Positions 52,063-60,472 are shown, counted from the first letter of the stretch. The stretch: DNA of 64,000 nt from Mucilaginibacter arboris (GCF_009754915.1 NZ_WPIK01000002.1:62001-126000), one strand, 5' to 3'. Numbers and translations are program-made. The notes: generated from the sequence alone by a model not told the origin.

Positions 52063-52893
52063 TTAGATTTTGTCGTTTTTACGGTATTCGCCTAAAATGT
52101 TAAAGTTATGGGTGTATTTTAAAGCTTGTTTAATAGCAGCATCGTATTGCTTTGGCTCCTGCCATTCCACATCTGCATAAAAATTATATTCGTTTGGTTT
52201 TCCTAAAACCGGCATAGATTGAATTTTGCTGAGATTAATTTCGTTTTCTGCAAAGATATTAAGCACTTTGGCTAAAGATCCAACCTCATTTCCAGCCTGA
52301 AAGCAAAGTGAAGCTTTATTCGGATCAGCAATTGTACCGTTATGTTTATCAGCCATAATCAAAAAGCGTGTATAATTCTTTTTATTGGATTCTATGCGTT
52401 TCTCCAAAGCATTTAACTCGTATAATTCGGCAGCCATCGTATTGGCAATGGCAACTGTGTCCATCAGCTTTTCATCATGTACACGTTTCGCGCAAGCCGC
52501 GGTGTCACTGCTTTCTATTACTTTGATTTGCGGATATTCTTCCATAAAATCAACACATTGCCGCAAAGCGATCGGGTGGGAGATGGCATATTTTACATCT
52601 TCAAACTTAACGCCCGGATAAGCCAGCAAATGTAATTGGATACGCAGGGAAACTTCGCCCACAACCGGGAAATTGTAATTCATCATCAGCGAATAGTTGG
52701 GCAATAAGCTGCCGGCAATGCTGTTTTCTATCGCCATCACCACGTAATCAGCTTCTTTGCGGCTTAATGCTTCAAATGTTTGCTTAAAAGAAGTACATTC
52801 TACCAATTCAATATCTTCTCCAAAAAACTTAACTGCCGCTTCCTGATGAAAAGAAGCTTTGATTCCTTGTATGGCAACCCGTGGTTTGTTCAT
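52063..52893 (-). CDS. pheA: Prephenate dehydratase with ACT domain
   Basis: Makes phenylpyruvate for phenylalanine synthesis. The first 180 residues form the catalytic domain (VAIQGIKASFHQEAAVKFF, VMAIENSIAGSL, AISHPIALRQCVDF, SSDTAACAKRV, NYTRFLIM) and the rest an ACT domain for phenylalanine feedback (FQAGNEVGSLAKVLNIFAENEINLSKIQSMPV). It is the first structural gene of the aromatic operon and is directly preceded by an attenuator. Monofunctional: no mutase, which lies in the next gene. Confidence 0.96.
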   Translation of the reverse strand: MNKPRVAIQGIKASFHQEAAVKFFGEDIELVECTSFKQTFEALSRKEADYVVMAIENSIAGSLLPNYSLMMNYNFPVVGEVSLRIQLHLLAYPGVKFEDVKYAISHPIALRQCVDFMEEYPQIKVIESSDTAACAKRVHDEKLMDTVAIANTMAAELYELNALEKRIESNKKNYTRFLIMADKHNGTIADPNKASLCFQAGNEVGSLAKVLNIFAENEINLSKIQSMPVLGKPNEYNFYADVEWQEPKQYDAAIKQALKYTHNFNILGEYRKNDKI

Positions 52894-52909
52894 GATGCTT
52901 GTAAATGCA

Positions 52910-52942
52910 AAAAAGTCCCGGCTGTTGGGCCCGGGACTTTTT
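52910..52942 (-). terminator. pheA attenuator terminator
   Basis: AAAAAGTCCCGG (52910-52921) and CCGGGACTTTTT (52931-52942) form a perfect 12-bp stem with a 9-base loop, followed on the minus strand by a T-run, 16 bases before the pheA start. The leader segment GGGCCGGGTC (about 52979-52990, minus strand) is complementary to the GACCCGG/GGGCCC part of the stem and could form the antiterminator. Confidence 0.85.
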
Positions 52943-52975
52943 GATGTTTTATTTCTTTATTTCAGATTTAACATA

Positions 52976-53044
52976 TCAGACCCGGCCCTTACCACTAAAG
53001 TAAAAGTAAAAGAAACCGAAGAAAAATGTGTTGTTGATAGTCAT
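52976..53044 (-). CDS. pheA leader peptide (attenuator)
   Basis: A 22-codon ORF from ATG 53044 to TGA 52976. The peptide begins MTINNT and then reads FFFGFFYFYF, seven phenylalanines and two tyrosines in ten residues, before SGKGRV. The terminator follows 33 bases downstream and pheA shortly after. This is the classical layout of translation-coupled attenuation, like the E. coli pheL leader. Shortage of charged phenylalanyl-tRNA would stall the ribosome on the run and favour readthrough into the operon. Confidence 0.88.
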   Translation of the reverse strand: MTINNTFFFGFFYFYFSGKGRV

Positions 53045-53060
53045 TGTTGTATTGCGTTTT

Positions 53061-53090
53061 CAAATGTACATGGAAAAATGAGAATGTCAA
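53061..53090 (-). promoter_or_regulatory. Promoter of the aromatic amino acid operon
   Basis: On the minus strand TTG (53090-53088), 19 bases, TACATTTG (53068-53061). This fits the Bacteroidota consensus well and places the start about 53055, 11 bases before the leader ATG. Confidence 0.7.
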
Positions 53091-53187
53091 GAGGAAAGTT
53101 GAAATATTTTCTGAATTAAGGAACTGATAACGTAGGGTATGCTTGCGGATTATTGTATATTTAGTAATAAAATTACATCAATTTATT

Positions 53188-53493
53188 ATGGATAACTCAA
53201 ATACGATAGGCATAAAATACAGAGCTTTACTTGTTGAAACTATAAATAAACTTGAAGATTTTAATAGTAGCACCTATAATTCAATTCTGAATTTAAGTAT
53301 GCAAGGCGAATTAAAAGATATTGATGATTTATTTGAAAATGGTGAAGTTGTAAATTTTAAACTTGCTGATTTTAGAAATCTATCTGATCAAAACGTACAA
53401 CATTTGATTGAAATAATGGATTTTATTAGTGAAAAGTATCAAATTTTAAAAAACATTAATACGATTAGTGATGATGATCTTTTACCATTTTAA
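53188..53493 (+). CDS. Hypothetical protein
   Basis: A 101-residue protein (from MDNSNTIG at 53188; 15 upstream in-frame codons are poorly supported). Acidic and helical: YRALLVETINKLEDFNSSTYNSILNLSM and FRNLSDQNVQHLIEIMDFISEKYQILKN, like a small regulatory or coiled-coil protein. The gene ends 4 bases inside the convergent PD-(D/E)XK gene. Unknown function. Confidence 0.5.
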   Translation: MDNSNTIGIKYRALLVETINKLEDFNSSTYNSILNLSMQGELKDIDDLFENGEVVNFKLADFRNLSDQNVQHLIEIMDFISEKYQILKNINTISDDDLLPF

Positions 53494-54476
53494 TTTTCTA
53501 TCGTTCTGTCAAGAATGTCAGTATATGATTTTTTAATTAAGAATTTTATATCATTATTAAAGTCTTCGTCTTTTTTAAGTTCTACAAAATATTGATTAGG
53601 GTATTGTTTATAATGAGGTTTGACATTAGCAAAATTCGGAGAAGCACCTAAATGTGTAAAATAAATTTTTAGTGAAGATTGACTCAAAGTGCAATAAGCA
53701 AAAACTTTTACTCTTTTACCGTTTGGGTTATTAAGAGAAAAATCTCGGATTGTATATTTAATATCTTTATCAGCCAAATCTAACTCATACTTAAAATAAT
53801 TATGTACATCCTTTGCTATAAATAATATTTTATCAGGTATCCCATTGCTTCTTTGTTGTTTTTCATATTCATCCCAAGAAGGAAAGCGAACCCGATTAAA
53901 AGAAGATGCTTTTTTAGCAAAAGTTTCTGAAATTATATAACTCTCATTTATATCTTTTGCGACAAATCTGCTTAAAGTCATTCCGAAAGTTTCTACATCA
54001 TCAATAATTGTATTTCCTGCTAAAAATTTAGCTTTAAGATCAGAATCAATATCGCTACCAATTAAAATTCCTATCAATTTTTTACTTAAATATTTCTCAT
54101 CAACATTGTTTACTCTGAAAATTTCTTTTTTCTTTTCAAAACTATTTAGTGACCTTAAATAATCATGCAATTGCGATAGATGTGCTTCTTCAAGTTTCCC
54201 TTTCTTCAATTCAACAACTGCTAAAAATTCATCATCAGGTTTGTCTCCTTTAATATAAATAAGCATATCTAACCTGCCATCACCATTAGAATCATTTCTT
54301 GCTCCTTTAATATGTATTTGAGTTTGTATGACTTCGACTTTTGAATTAATATCGCTAATACTTAAAATATCAGGATTTTCAATTAGAAAAGCTTCCATAT
54401 GCAATTCGGTTAAGAACATTTTTGGTTCTAAATCAATTTGGGTTGCATAAGCTTGTTTAAATAATTTTATACTCAT
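53490..54476 (-). CDS. Putative PD-(D/E)XK nuclease with DUF5655-like C-terminus
   Basis: A 328-residue protein. Residues 1-115 carry HMEAFLIENPDIL, DGRLDMLIYI and FLAVVELKKGKLEEAHLSQLHDYLRSL, with D then ELK after about 17 residues, the D-x(n)-E-x-K core of a NucS/DUF91-type nuclease. The last 110 residues (DKILFIAKDVHNYFKY, VKVFAYCTLSQSSLKIYFTH, YFVELKKDEDFNNDIKFLIKKSY) resemble DUF5655. This combination is seen in defence-related or repair loci. AT-rich compared with neighbours, consistent with recent gain. Function not proven. Confidence 0.6.
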   Translation of the reverse strand: MSIKLFKQAYATQIDLEPKMFLTELHMEAFLIENPDILSISDINSKVEVIQTQIHIKGARNDSNGDGRLDMLIYIKGDKPDDEFLAVVELKKGKLEEAHLSQLHDYLRSLNSFEKKKEIFRVNNVDEKYLSKKLIGILIGSDIDSDLKAKFLAGNTIIDDVETFGMTLSRFVAKDINESYIISETFAKKASSFNRVRFPSWDEYEKQQRSNGIPDKILFIAKDVHNYFKYELDLADKDIKYTIRDFSLNNPNGKRVKVFAYCTLSQSSLKIYFTHLGASPNFANVKPHYKQYPNQYFVELKKDEDFNNDIKFLIKKSYTDILDRTIEN

Positions 54477-54538
54477 AAAAGGTTAATTTCGCGCAAAGTA
54501 GTAATTTCATTAATTTAGAGAAAATATCACATGAAAAG

Positions 54539-54742
54539 ATGCTAATAGAAAGAACAAATAAAGAAGTAATTATTCGACTTCCGGCTTCGGTTGATACAAC
54601 TGAATTGCAGCGGTTGGTTGATTACCTGACCTATAAAGAAGCAACGGCAAATTCAAAAGCCAGCCAGGAACAAGTAGATGAACTTGCCAAAGAAGTTAAA
54701 AAGGGCTGGTGGAAAGCGAACCGGGACCGTTTGATTAAATGA
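54539..54742 (+). CDS. Antitoxin of the intact PIN TA pair
   Basis: A 67-residue protein: VIIRLPASVDTTELQRLVDYLTYKEATANSKASQEQVDELAKEV, an RHH-like strand then helices, with an acidic-basic C-terminus (KKGWWKANRDRLIK). The stop overlaps the ATG of the PIN gene by 4 bases (ATGA), typical for TA operons. Confidence 0.75.
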   Translation: MLIERTNKEVIIRLPASVDTTELQRLVDYLTYKEATANSKASQEQVDELAKEVKKGWWKANRDRLIK

Positions 54743-55185
54743 AGAAGATTATTGTTGACACTAACATTATCTTCAGTACACTTTTAAATTCAAACGGAAC
54801 AACTGGCGATTTAATTTTTAACTCCAACGGATTCTTTGAATTTTACAGTTGTGATTACATGCGCTTTGAAATTCGCAAACACTGGTCTAAACTTATCAAA
54901 ATATCAAAATTGACTGATGAAGAAATGCACGATGCGTATGAAAAGGTGCTAACTAAAATTAATTTTATAAATGAAGCTATTATTTCACCTGCAACATGGA
55001 TAAAAGCCGAACAAATAGTTCGAGATATAGACCCTGACGATGTTGATTTTGTTGCGCTTACAAATCATCTAAAAGGTTGTTTATGGACAGGCGATAAAGA
55101 ATTATATAGTGGATTGAAAGAAAAGAAATTCCGTTGTGTTTACAGTACTGCTGATATTGTTAAAAAGCGGTACAAACAAACCTAA
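54739..55185 (+). CDS. PIN-domain toxin (VapC-like)
   Basis: A 148-residue PIN ribonuclease toxin. Acidic residues: VDTNIIFSTLL (first D), VTD-equivalent region EEMHDAYEKVL, DPDDVDFVALTNHLKGCLWTGDKEL (two more acidic residues) and the KEKKF/VYSTADIV end, in the COG1569 or PhoH-associated style. It is translationally coupled to the upstream antitoxin. Intact, unlike the PIN locus at 30.9 kb, which belongs to a different subgroup. Confidence 0.85.
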   Translation: MKKIIVDTNIIFSTLLNSNGTTGDLIFNSNGFFEFYSCDYMRFEIRKHWSKLIKISKLTDEEMHDAYEKVLTKINFINEAIISPATWIKAEQIVRDIDPDDVDFVALTNHLKGCLWTGDKELYSGLKEKKFRCVYSTADIVKKRYKQT

Positions 55186-55218
55186 TAAAAACGGCTGCGA
55201 TGGATTTGTCCATAATAG

Positions 55219-56127
55219 TTAATGTGATAGTTTCTGTTTATCCAACCCCGCATAATACTCCTTTTGCATCACCTTAGCAACCTGCGTACTGCCATCATGG
55301 CTCCAGCCGGGAGGCATTACCAAATATTTAACTTTATCTGCAAAAGTTGGTGCTTTTTTTACATCAGTTAGCAAAGCTTTCCACTCATGGAAAATGATGT
55401 TTACAGCACCCATATCTTCTGGTTGTGTAGTTAAGCCGTATTTAATTGGTTCCGGCAGATCTTCCTGAAAAGTACCAAATAACCGGTCCCAAATAATTAA
55501 CAACATGCCCATATTTTTATCTAAATAAGGAACATTGGAAGCATGATGAATGCGATGATGCGCAGGCGTAACAAAAATAAAACTATACCATTTCGGGAAG
55601 TGGATTTCTGCCTGAGTATGCACTAAGTTGCCATACAATTGTGTTAGCAAATAAGCGTACAAAATATCCATAGCCGAAAAACCCATCAAGGCAAGCGGCA
55701 AATAGAAGAAAACACGATAAAGTGGTTCAAAAACAGTAGAACGAAAACCGGTAGTTAAATTAAAATGTTCAGAGGAATGGTGCGTAACGTGCATCGCCCA
55801 AAACATGCGACAATAATGGCCAACGTAATGCAAAACCCAATATAAAAAATCTTGCACCACAACCAGCACAAACCAGTACAAAAACACGTTTTTAATCTCG
55901 AACAAACGGAATTGATAGAAATAGTTCAGCACAAAAAACGTAGCGCCTTTAACCGTTAAGTTGATGAAAAACGTTAAAGTGGTAAGGTAAATATTCGTCC
56001 AGGTATCACGTTTTTCGTAGTATTTCCGGTCTTCGCGGTAGCTGAAATACATCTCCACCAGCGTGAGGATGATCAGCAGGGCAAACAAGCCGGCGGCAGC
56101 TTCATTTTTATGGTCTAAACCAAACAT
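55219..56127 (-). CDS. Sterol desaturase/fatty acid hydroxylase family protein
   Basis: Membrane di-iron hydroxylase/desaturase. Histidine clusters HYVGH, HVTHHSSEH, HTQAEIHFPKWY and HHRIHHA are present in the usual order, over four or more membrane helices. The start is set at 56127, one base after the aroB stop (TAA C ATG); in-frame ATGs further up (56169, 56190) would overlap aroB but would give an extra hydrophobic start and cannot be excluded. Likely acts on a membrane lipid; substrate unknown. Confidence 0.85.
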   Translation of the reverse strand: MFGLDHKNEAAAGLFALLIILTLVEMYFSYREDRKYYEKRDTWTNIYLTTLTFFINLTVKGATFFVLNYFYQFRLFEIKNVFLYWFVLVVVQDFLYWVLHYVGHYCRMFWAMHVTHHSSEHFNLTTGFRSTVFEPLYRVFFYLPLALMGFSAMDILYAYLLTQLYGNLVHTQAEIHFPKWYSFIFVTPAHHRIHHASNVPYLDKNMGMLLIIWDRLFGTFQEDLPEPIKYGLTTQPEDMGAVNIIFHEWKALLTDVKKAPTFADKVKYLVMPPGWSHDGSTQVAKVMQKEYYAGLDKQKLSH

Positions 56128-56128
56128 G

Positions 56129-57184
56129 TTAATAATTAAGGTAGAAAAGTAAACTTGCACAAAGTTCATCTTCCGTGCAGAAACTATCAATAGTGCATTG
56201 TCCGATCTGCGTCAATAACGAGCAGTTGATCCTGGCCGAAGCATTCTTTTTATCGCTTTTCATAATCTCGATCAAAGCCGGGATTGATGCTTCTTTTATC
56301 GGGTATTTTCCGTAGAAACGGCGCAGCGTTTGTACAATTTCTGTTAGTTCATCTTGTGGTAAACCGGTTTTTTGGACAGATAAAAATGCTTCGCAAACCA
56401 TGCCGATCGCAACTGCTTCGCCATGCAACAACGGGTTTTTACCACTTTGCAAAGAAAAACTTTCAACCGCGTGGCCAATCGTATGGCCGAAATTCAGGAT
56501 CTTGCGTAAACCTTTTTCTTCCGGGTCTTGCAATACAATATTGTTTTTTATTTCTACAGAATGGCGGATCAGTTCAGGGTCAATTTTTTCCGGCGATGCT
56601 TCTTTTAGCAGGTAAAAATAGTCGCGGTCTGCAATTAAACCATGTTTCAGCATTTCGGCAAAGCCCGAAACTAATTGCCTTTCGGGTAAAGTTTTCAGGA
56701 AATTTGTATCGATAAAAACAGCTTTCGGTTGTGTAAAAGTACCGATGATATTTTTAAGGTGATCCATATCGATGCCGGTTTTGCCGCCAACAGAAGCATC
56801 TACCTGCGAAAGTAAAGTAGTTGGTATTTGCACAAAATCAATCCCTCTTTTAAAAGTTGATGCTGCAAAACCGCCCATATCCGTAATCACGCCCCCGCCA
56901 ACGTTGATGAGCAGGCTGTTTCTATCGGCACCAAAATCAATCAGCATTTTCCAGATGCCAATGCAAAAATCAATCGTTTTATTTTCTTCGCCGGAGGTAA
57001 CCTCAATCAGGTCATAATCTGTTATTTTCAGGTGCTCGATCAAAAAAGGCAGGCAATGTTTTTCGGTTTGCTCGTCTATCAAAAAAAACACTTTCGTATA
57101 GTTGCCTTCTTGTAAAAACTGGTTTAATCCGGTAAAATTATCATTAAAAATAACCGGGTAAGAAATACTTTGTATCGTTTCCAT
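56129..57184 (-). CDS. aroB: 3-dehydroquinate synthase
   Basis: Second step of the shikimate pathway. The 351 residues contain VFFLIDEQTEKHCLPF, DFGADRNSLLINVGGGVITDMGGFAASTFKRGIDFVQIPTTLLSQVDASVGGKTGID, HGLIAD and GHTIGHAVE with the zinc ligands. Located in a separate operon (S4-protein, aroB, desaturase) from the other aro genes of the window. The start codon lies in a GGTAAAATAAGCATG sequence, a one-mismatch word; two exact dispersed words are inside (56287, 56596). Confidence 0.95.
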   Translation of the reverse strand: METIQSISYPVIFNDNFTGLNQFLQEGNYTKVFFLIDEQTEKHCLPFLIEHLKITDYDLIEVTSGEENKTIDFCIGIWKMLIDFGADRNSLLINVGGGVITDMGGFAASTFKRGIDFVQIPTTLLSQVDASVGGKTGIDMDHLKNIIGTFTQPKAVFIDTNFLKTLPERQLVSGFAEMLKHGLIADRDYFYLLKEASPEKIDPELIRHSVEIKNNIVLQDPEEKGLRKILNFGHTIGHAVESFSLQSGKNPLLHGEAVAIGMVCEAFLSVQKTGLPQDELTEIVQTLRRFYGKYPIKEASIPALIEIMKSDKKNASARINCSLLTQIGQCTIDSFCTEDELCASLLFYLNY

Positions 57185-57186
57185 GC

Positions 57187-57393
57187 TTATTTTACCCTTA
57201 TTTTTTTGCCGTCAAATTCAACTATATCGCCTGCTTTTACCTTTAATCTTTTGCGAAAATCAACTTCGCCATTGTATTTAACCCGGCCTTCGGTTACCAC
57301 AATTTGTGCTTCGCCACCGGTTTGTACTAAGTTGGTGGCTTTTAATAACTGGATCAGCGGGATAAACCCGCCTTCTAATTTAAATTCGATCAT
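57187..57393 (-). CDS. S4-domain RNA-binding protein
   Basis: A 68-residue single S4 domain: FIPLIQLLKATNLVQTGGEAQIVVTEGRVKYNGEVDFRKRLKVKAGDIVEFDGKKIRV. It resembles YbcJ/YaaA-like RNA-binding proteins. It is 2 bases upstream of aroB and probably co-transcribed. Role likely RNA-related, in the cytoplasm. Confidence 0.85.
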   Translation of the reverse strand: MIEFKLEGGFIPLIQLLKATNLVQTGGEAQIVVTEGRVKYNGEVDFRKRLKVKAGDIVEFDGKKIRVK

Positions 57394-57449
57394 GCGGGTA
57401 CAAAAATATAAAATTGCCTTTATCGGGCGTTATTCTATTGTTCAATAGC

Positions 57450-57457
57450 TAATTTTG
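57450..57457 (+). promoter_or_regulatory. -7 box of the proline dehydrogenase gene
   Basis: TAATTTTG at 57450-57457 fits TAnnTTTG. With the ATG at 57462, transcription would start at or next to the initiation codon, so the mRNA may be leaderless. No -33 TTG at usual spacing was seen. Confidence 0.4.
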
Positions 57458-57461
57458 TAAA

Positions 57462-58667
57462 ATGGAAATCAGGGAGCCGAATCAAATAACTACTAAAAGT
57501 ACGCCTTTATCTTTTGAAAACACAGAAATAGCTTTTCGGCATGAAAGTAACGCTGATTTAAAACGTGCTTACTGGTTGTTTAAAATCATCAACCTAAATT
57601 TTCTGGTTAAAATTGGCCCGCCTATAACCAACTTTGCTTTTAAAATCGGTTTGCCCATTAAACCAATCATAAAAGCAACTGTTTTTAATCATTTCTGCGG
57701 AGGGGAAACCATTGCCGAGTGCGGACCAACGATCCGTAACTTACAAACGGGAAAAGTAGGAACGATACTGGATTACTCGGTAGAAGGCGAAAACGAGGAA
57801 GCTGTTTTTGATGAAACACGGGACCAAATAATTGCGACGATAAAAAGGGCAAAAGGCGATACAGCCATTCCGTTAACAGTTTTTAAAGTTACCGGCGTAG
57901 GCAGTTTTGAGGTACTGGAGCAAGCAGATGCCGGGATACCGTTTACAAGTGAAGAAGAAATAGCCTGGCAAAAAATATTTGACCGGGTTGATTTGATTTG
58001 CCATACTGCTTTTGAACTCGGTGTACCTGTGATGATTGATGCGGAAGAAACGTGGATACAACGTACCATTGATTTATTGGCTCTAAATATGATGCGGCAG
58101 TACAATCAAAAAAAGGTGATTGTTTATAACACGTACCAGCTTTACCGGCGCGATAAATTAGCGTCATTAAAAGAAGATCACAAAGCTGCTGTAGAGGAAG
58201 GTTTTTTGTTAGGAGCGAAATTAGTGCGTGGCGCCTATATGGAAAAGGAAAACAAAAGGGCTGCCGAAAAAGGTTATCCGACGTTAATCCAACCGGATAA
58301 AAAAGCTACCGACCGTGATTATGATCTGGCCATTCGTTTTTGTGCGGAACATTTAGACCAGATTGCTTTTGTAGCAGGCACGCACAACGAGCAAAGTTGT
58401 AAGCTGTTGGCAGATTTATTGAACGAACAACAAATTGAACATAATCATCCGCATGTTTACTTTTCGCAATTGCTGGGCATGAGTGATAATTTAAGTTTTA
58501 ACCTGGCAAATGCGGGTTACAATGTAGCCAAATATGTGCCTTTTGGGCCGGTAAAAGCTGTATTGCCTTATCTTTTTAGAAGGGCGCAGGAAAATACGGC
58601 TATTGCGGGGCAAACCAGCCGGGAGTTAGGGTTGATCAGCAAAGAAAAAAACAGGAGAAGGATTTAA
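57462..58667 (+). CDS. putA: Proline dehydrogenase
   Basis: FAD-dependent oxidation of proline to pyrroline-5-carboxylate at the membrane. The 401-residue TIM-barrel protein includes FNHFCGGETIAECGPTIRNL, ILDYSVEGEN, VPVMIDAEETWIQ, YNTYQLYRRD, EEGFLLGAKLVRGAYMEKE, AGTHNE, FSQLLGMSDNL and VPFGPVKAVLPYLFRRAQEN, all family signatures. Monofunctional (no P5C dehydrogenase domain). The symbol is by convention. Confidence 0.94.
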   Translation: MEIREPNQITTKSTPLSFENTEIAFRHESNADLKRAYWLFKIINLNFLVKIGPPITNFAFKIGLPIKPIIKATVFNHFCGGETIAECGPTIRNLQTGKVGTILDYSVEGENEEAVFDETRDQIIATIKRAKGDTAIPLTVFKVTGVGSFEVLEQADAGIPFTSEEEIAWQKIFDRVDLICHTAFELGVPVMIDAEETWIQRTIDLLALNMMRQYNQKKVIVYNTYQLYRRDKLASLKEDHKAAVEEGFLLGAKLVRGAYMEKENKRAAEKGYPTLIQPDKKATDRDYDLAIRFCAEHLDQIAFVAGTHNEQSCKLLADLLNEQQIEHNHPHVYFSQLLGMSDNLSFNLANAGYNVAKYVPFGPVKAVLPYLFRRAQENTAIAGQTSRELGLISKEKNRRRI

Positions 58668-58731
58668 CCTGTTCAGGCTGATACTGTTTTTATCGCCTAA
58701 AAAATGTTAACCCTAAATAATTACCTTTGCA

Positions 58732-58739
58732 ACTCATGA
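58732..58739 (+). promoter_or_regulatory. -7 box of the GT39 gene
   Basis: TACCTTTG at 58732-58739 fits TAnnTTTG, 15 bases before the start codon at 58754; an extended second-dialect word (58681) lies upstream. Confidence 0.35.
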
Positions 58740-58753
58740 TCATCGGGTAATAC

Positions 58754-60469
58754 ATGGCTGAATTAATAGCTCAGCAGAAAGCTTCATCAGATAAAGCAGT
58801 AAAGTATTTTCTGCTGGCCTGGGGCCTGGTCAATTTCCTGCAAAGTTATTTTACAGAACTCCATCCGGACGAGGCTTATTACTGGCTTTACTCGCGTTTT
58901 TTAGATTGGGGCTACTTTGACCATCCGCCAATGGTGGCTTTATTTATCAGTGCAGGCAGTTCTTTGTTTCATAACGAGTTGAGTTTGCGCCTGCTTACTG
59001 TTTTTAGCAGCACTTTTTCGTGGTGGGTTTTGTGGCAGGTCCTGAAAAAATACCAGGTGGAAGCCAAGTGGTTTGTACTTGTTGTTACTTCCATTTCCAT
59101 CTTTCACATTTTCGGTTTTACCACCACGCCGGATGCGCCGCTTTTCTTTTTCAGTACGTTGTTCTACTTCTTTTACCAGCAATATTTAGAGAAAGACACG
59201 CCGGCAATTGCTGTTCTGTTTAGTTTAGCTTTGGCTGGCGCTTTATACAGTAAATATCACGCTGTATTGCTGGTTGTTTTTACGCTGATGGCAAACCCCA
59301 AATTATTTGGCCGGAAATCTTTCTGGCTGGTTGCCGTACTTACGCTGATACTGTTTTTACCGCATGTTTTTTGGCAATACAATCACGGTTTTCCTTCGGT
59401 GAAGTATCATTTAGTTGAACGGGAAGCAGACCATTACGAGTTCCAGTTTACTTATTTATTTCTGTTAGGGCAGTTGTTTATGGCTGGGCCATTGGTAAGC
59501 TGGTTCTGGTTTTACAGTATCAGCCGTTTTCGTGCTACAGATATTTTTACCAAAACTCTGCTGTTTAATTTTGTAGGCACCATATTGTTTTTCCTGGCGA
59601 ATACCTTAAAAGTAGCCGTGCAGCCTCATTGGACACTGATCGGCTTTTTGCCGCTGGTTATGCTGGTATCCATCTCACTTCAACATAAACCCATGCCACA
59701 ATGGCTGCAACCGCTTTTATACATTAATATTTTGCTTTTATTGCTGATGCGGCTTGGGCTGATGGTGAAAAATCCGATCAGCATGAAATTTGGCGTGATC
59801 AAAAGTTATTTTGGCAACCCGAAGTGGGCAAATTTAATTAAACAAAAAGCGGGAAACGCTTATGTGATCTTTCCGGATCAATTCCAGGATCCGTCCTGGT
59901 ACAGTTATTACACCAACTCTTTAAAAGGTGTTGCTTACGATTCGCGCTTTTACCGCCGTACGCAATTTGATATTTGGCCTTTGGAGGACAGCTTGCAGCA
60001 AAAGCGCATTTATTTTGTTACCGAAGGGCCGATTAAAGGGATTAGCAGCGATATTTTAAATACACCGAAAGGGATTTTTTATGGCGGCTGGATTGATAGC
60101 TTGCGTACTTATCAGAAAATTTTGGTAGAAGCAGATTCTGCACAAATCAATGCCTCACCCGGAAAAACTGTTCATCTCAACCTTAAAATTACCAATCCTT
60201 ATCCTAAAATAATTGATTTTAGTAACGTTCATCGGGCACATATTGTGGTTTTAAGAGCTTATGTGATGCAGGAAGATTCTATAATCAGCAATCAATTAGC
60301 TTCTGCAAATTTTAATCAGCTAAAATTTAAACCCGGAGAAACCCGTATTTTTCCTTTCGATTTAAAAATACCTTTGCAAAAAGGAAATTATACACTTTTG
60401 TTTTCTGTAAAAACAGCGCCGTTTGCGGGCCCGCGCAGCAGCAGGACCTTCAACCTTACTATTCAATAA
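58754..60469 (+). CDS. GT39/ArnT-like membrane glycosyltransferase
   Basis: A 571-residue polyprenyl-phosphate-dependent glycosyltransferase of the PMT_2/ArnT group. The first loop has the catalytic-region ELHPDEAYYWLYSRFLDWGYFDHPPMVALFI, followed by eight or more membrane helices (about 75-350) and a soluble C-terminal part (about 375-571) with an Ig-like end (RTYQKILVEADSAQINASPGKTVHLNLKI). It probably adds a sugar to a lipid or protein in the envelope. It is 3 bases before the next gene, so both form an operon. Confidence 0.85.
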   Translation: MAELIAQQKASSDKAVKYFLLAWGLVNFLQSYFTELHPDEAYYWLYSRFLDWGYFDHPPMVALFISAGSSLFHNELSLRLLTVFSSTFSWWVLWQVLKKYQVEAKWFVLVVTSISIFHIFGFTTTPDAPLFFFSTLFYFFYQQYLEKDTPAIAVLFSLALAGALYSKYHAVLLVVFTLMANPKLFGRKSFWLVAVLTLILFLPHVFWQYNHGFPSVKYHLVEREADHYEFQFTYLFLLGQLFMAGPLVSWFWFYSISRFRATDIFTKTLLFNFVGTILFFLANTLKVAVQPHWTLIGFLPLVMLVSISLQHKPMPQWLQPLLYINILLLLLMRLGLMVKNPISMKFGVIKSYFGNPKWANLIKQKAGNAYVIFPDQFQDPSWYSYYTNSLKGVAYDSRFYRRTQFDIWPLEDSLQQKRIYFVTEGPIKGISSDILNTPKGIFYGGWIDSLRTYQKILVEADSAQINASPGKTVHLNLKITNPYPKIIDFSNVHRAHIVVLRAYVMQEDSIISNQLASANFNQLKFKPGETRIFPFDLKIPLQKGNYTLLFSVKTAPFAGPRSSRTFNLTIQ

Positions 60470-60472
60470 ACT

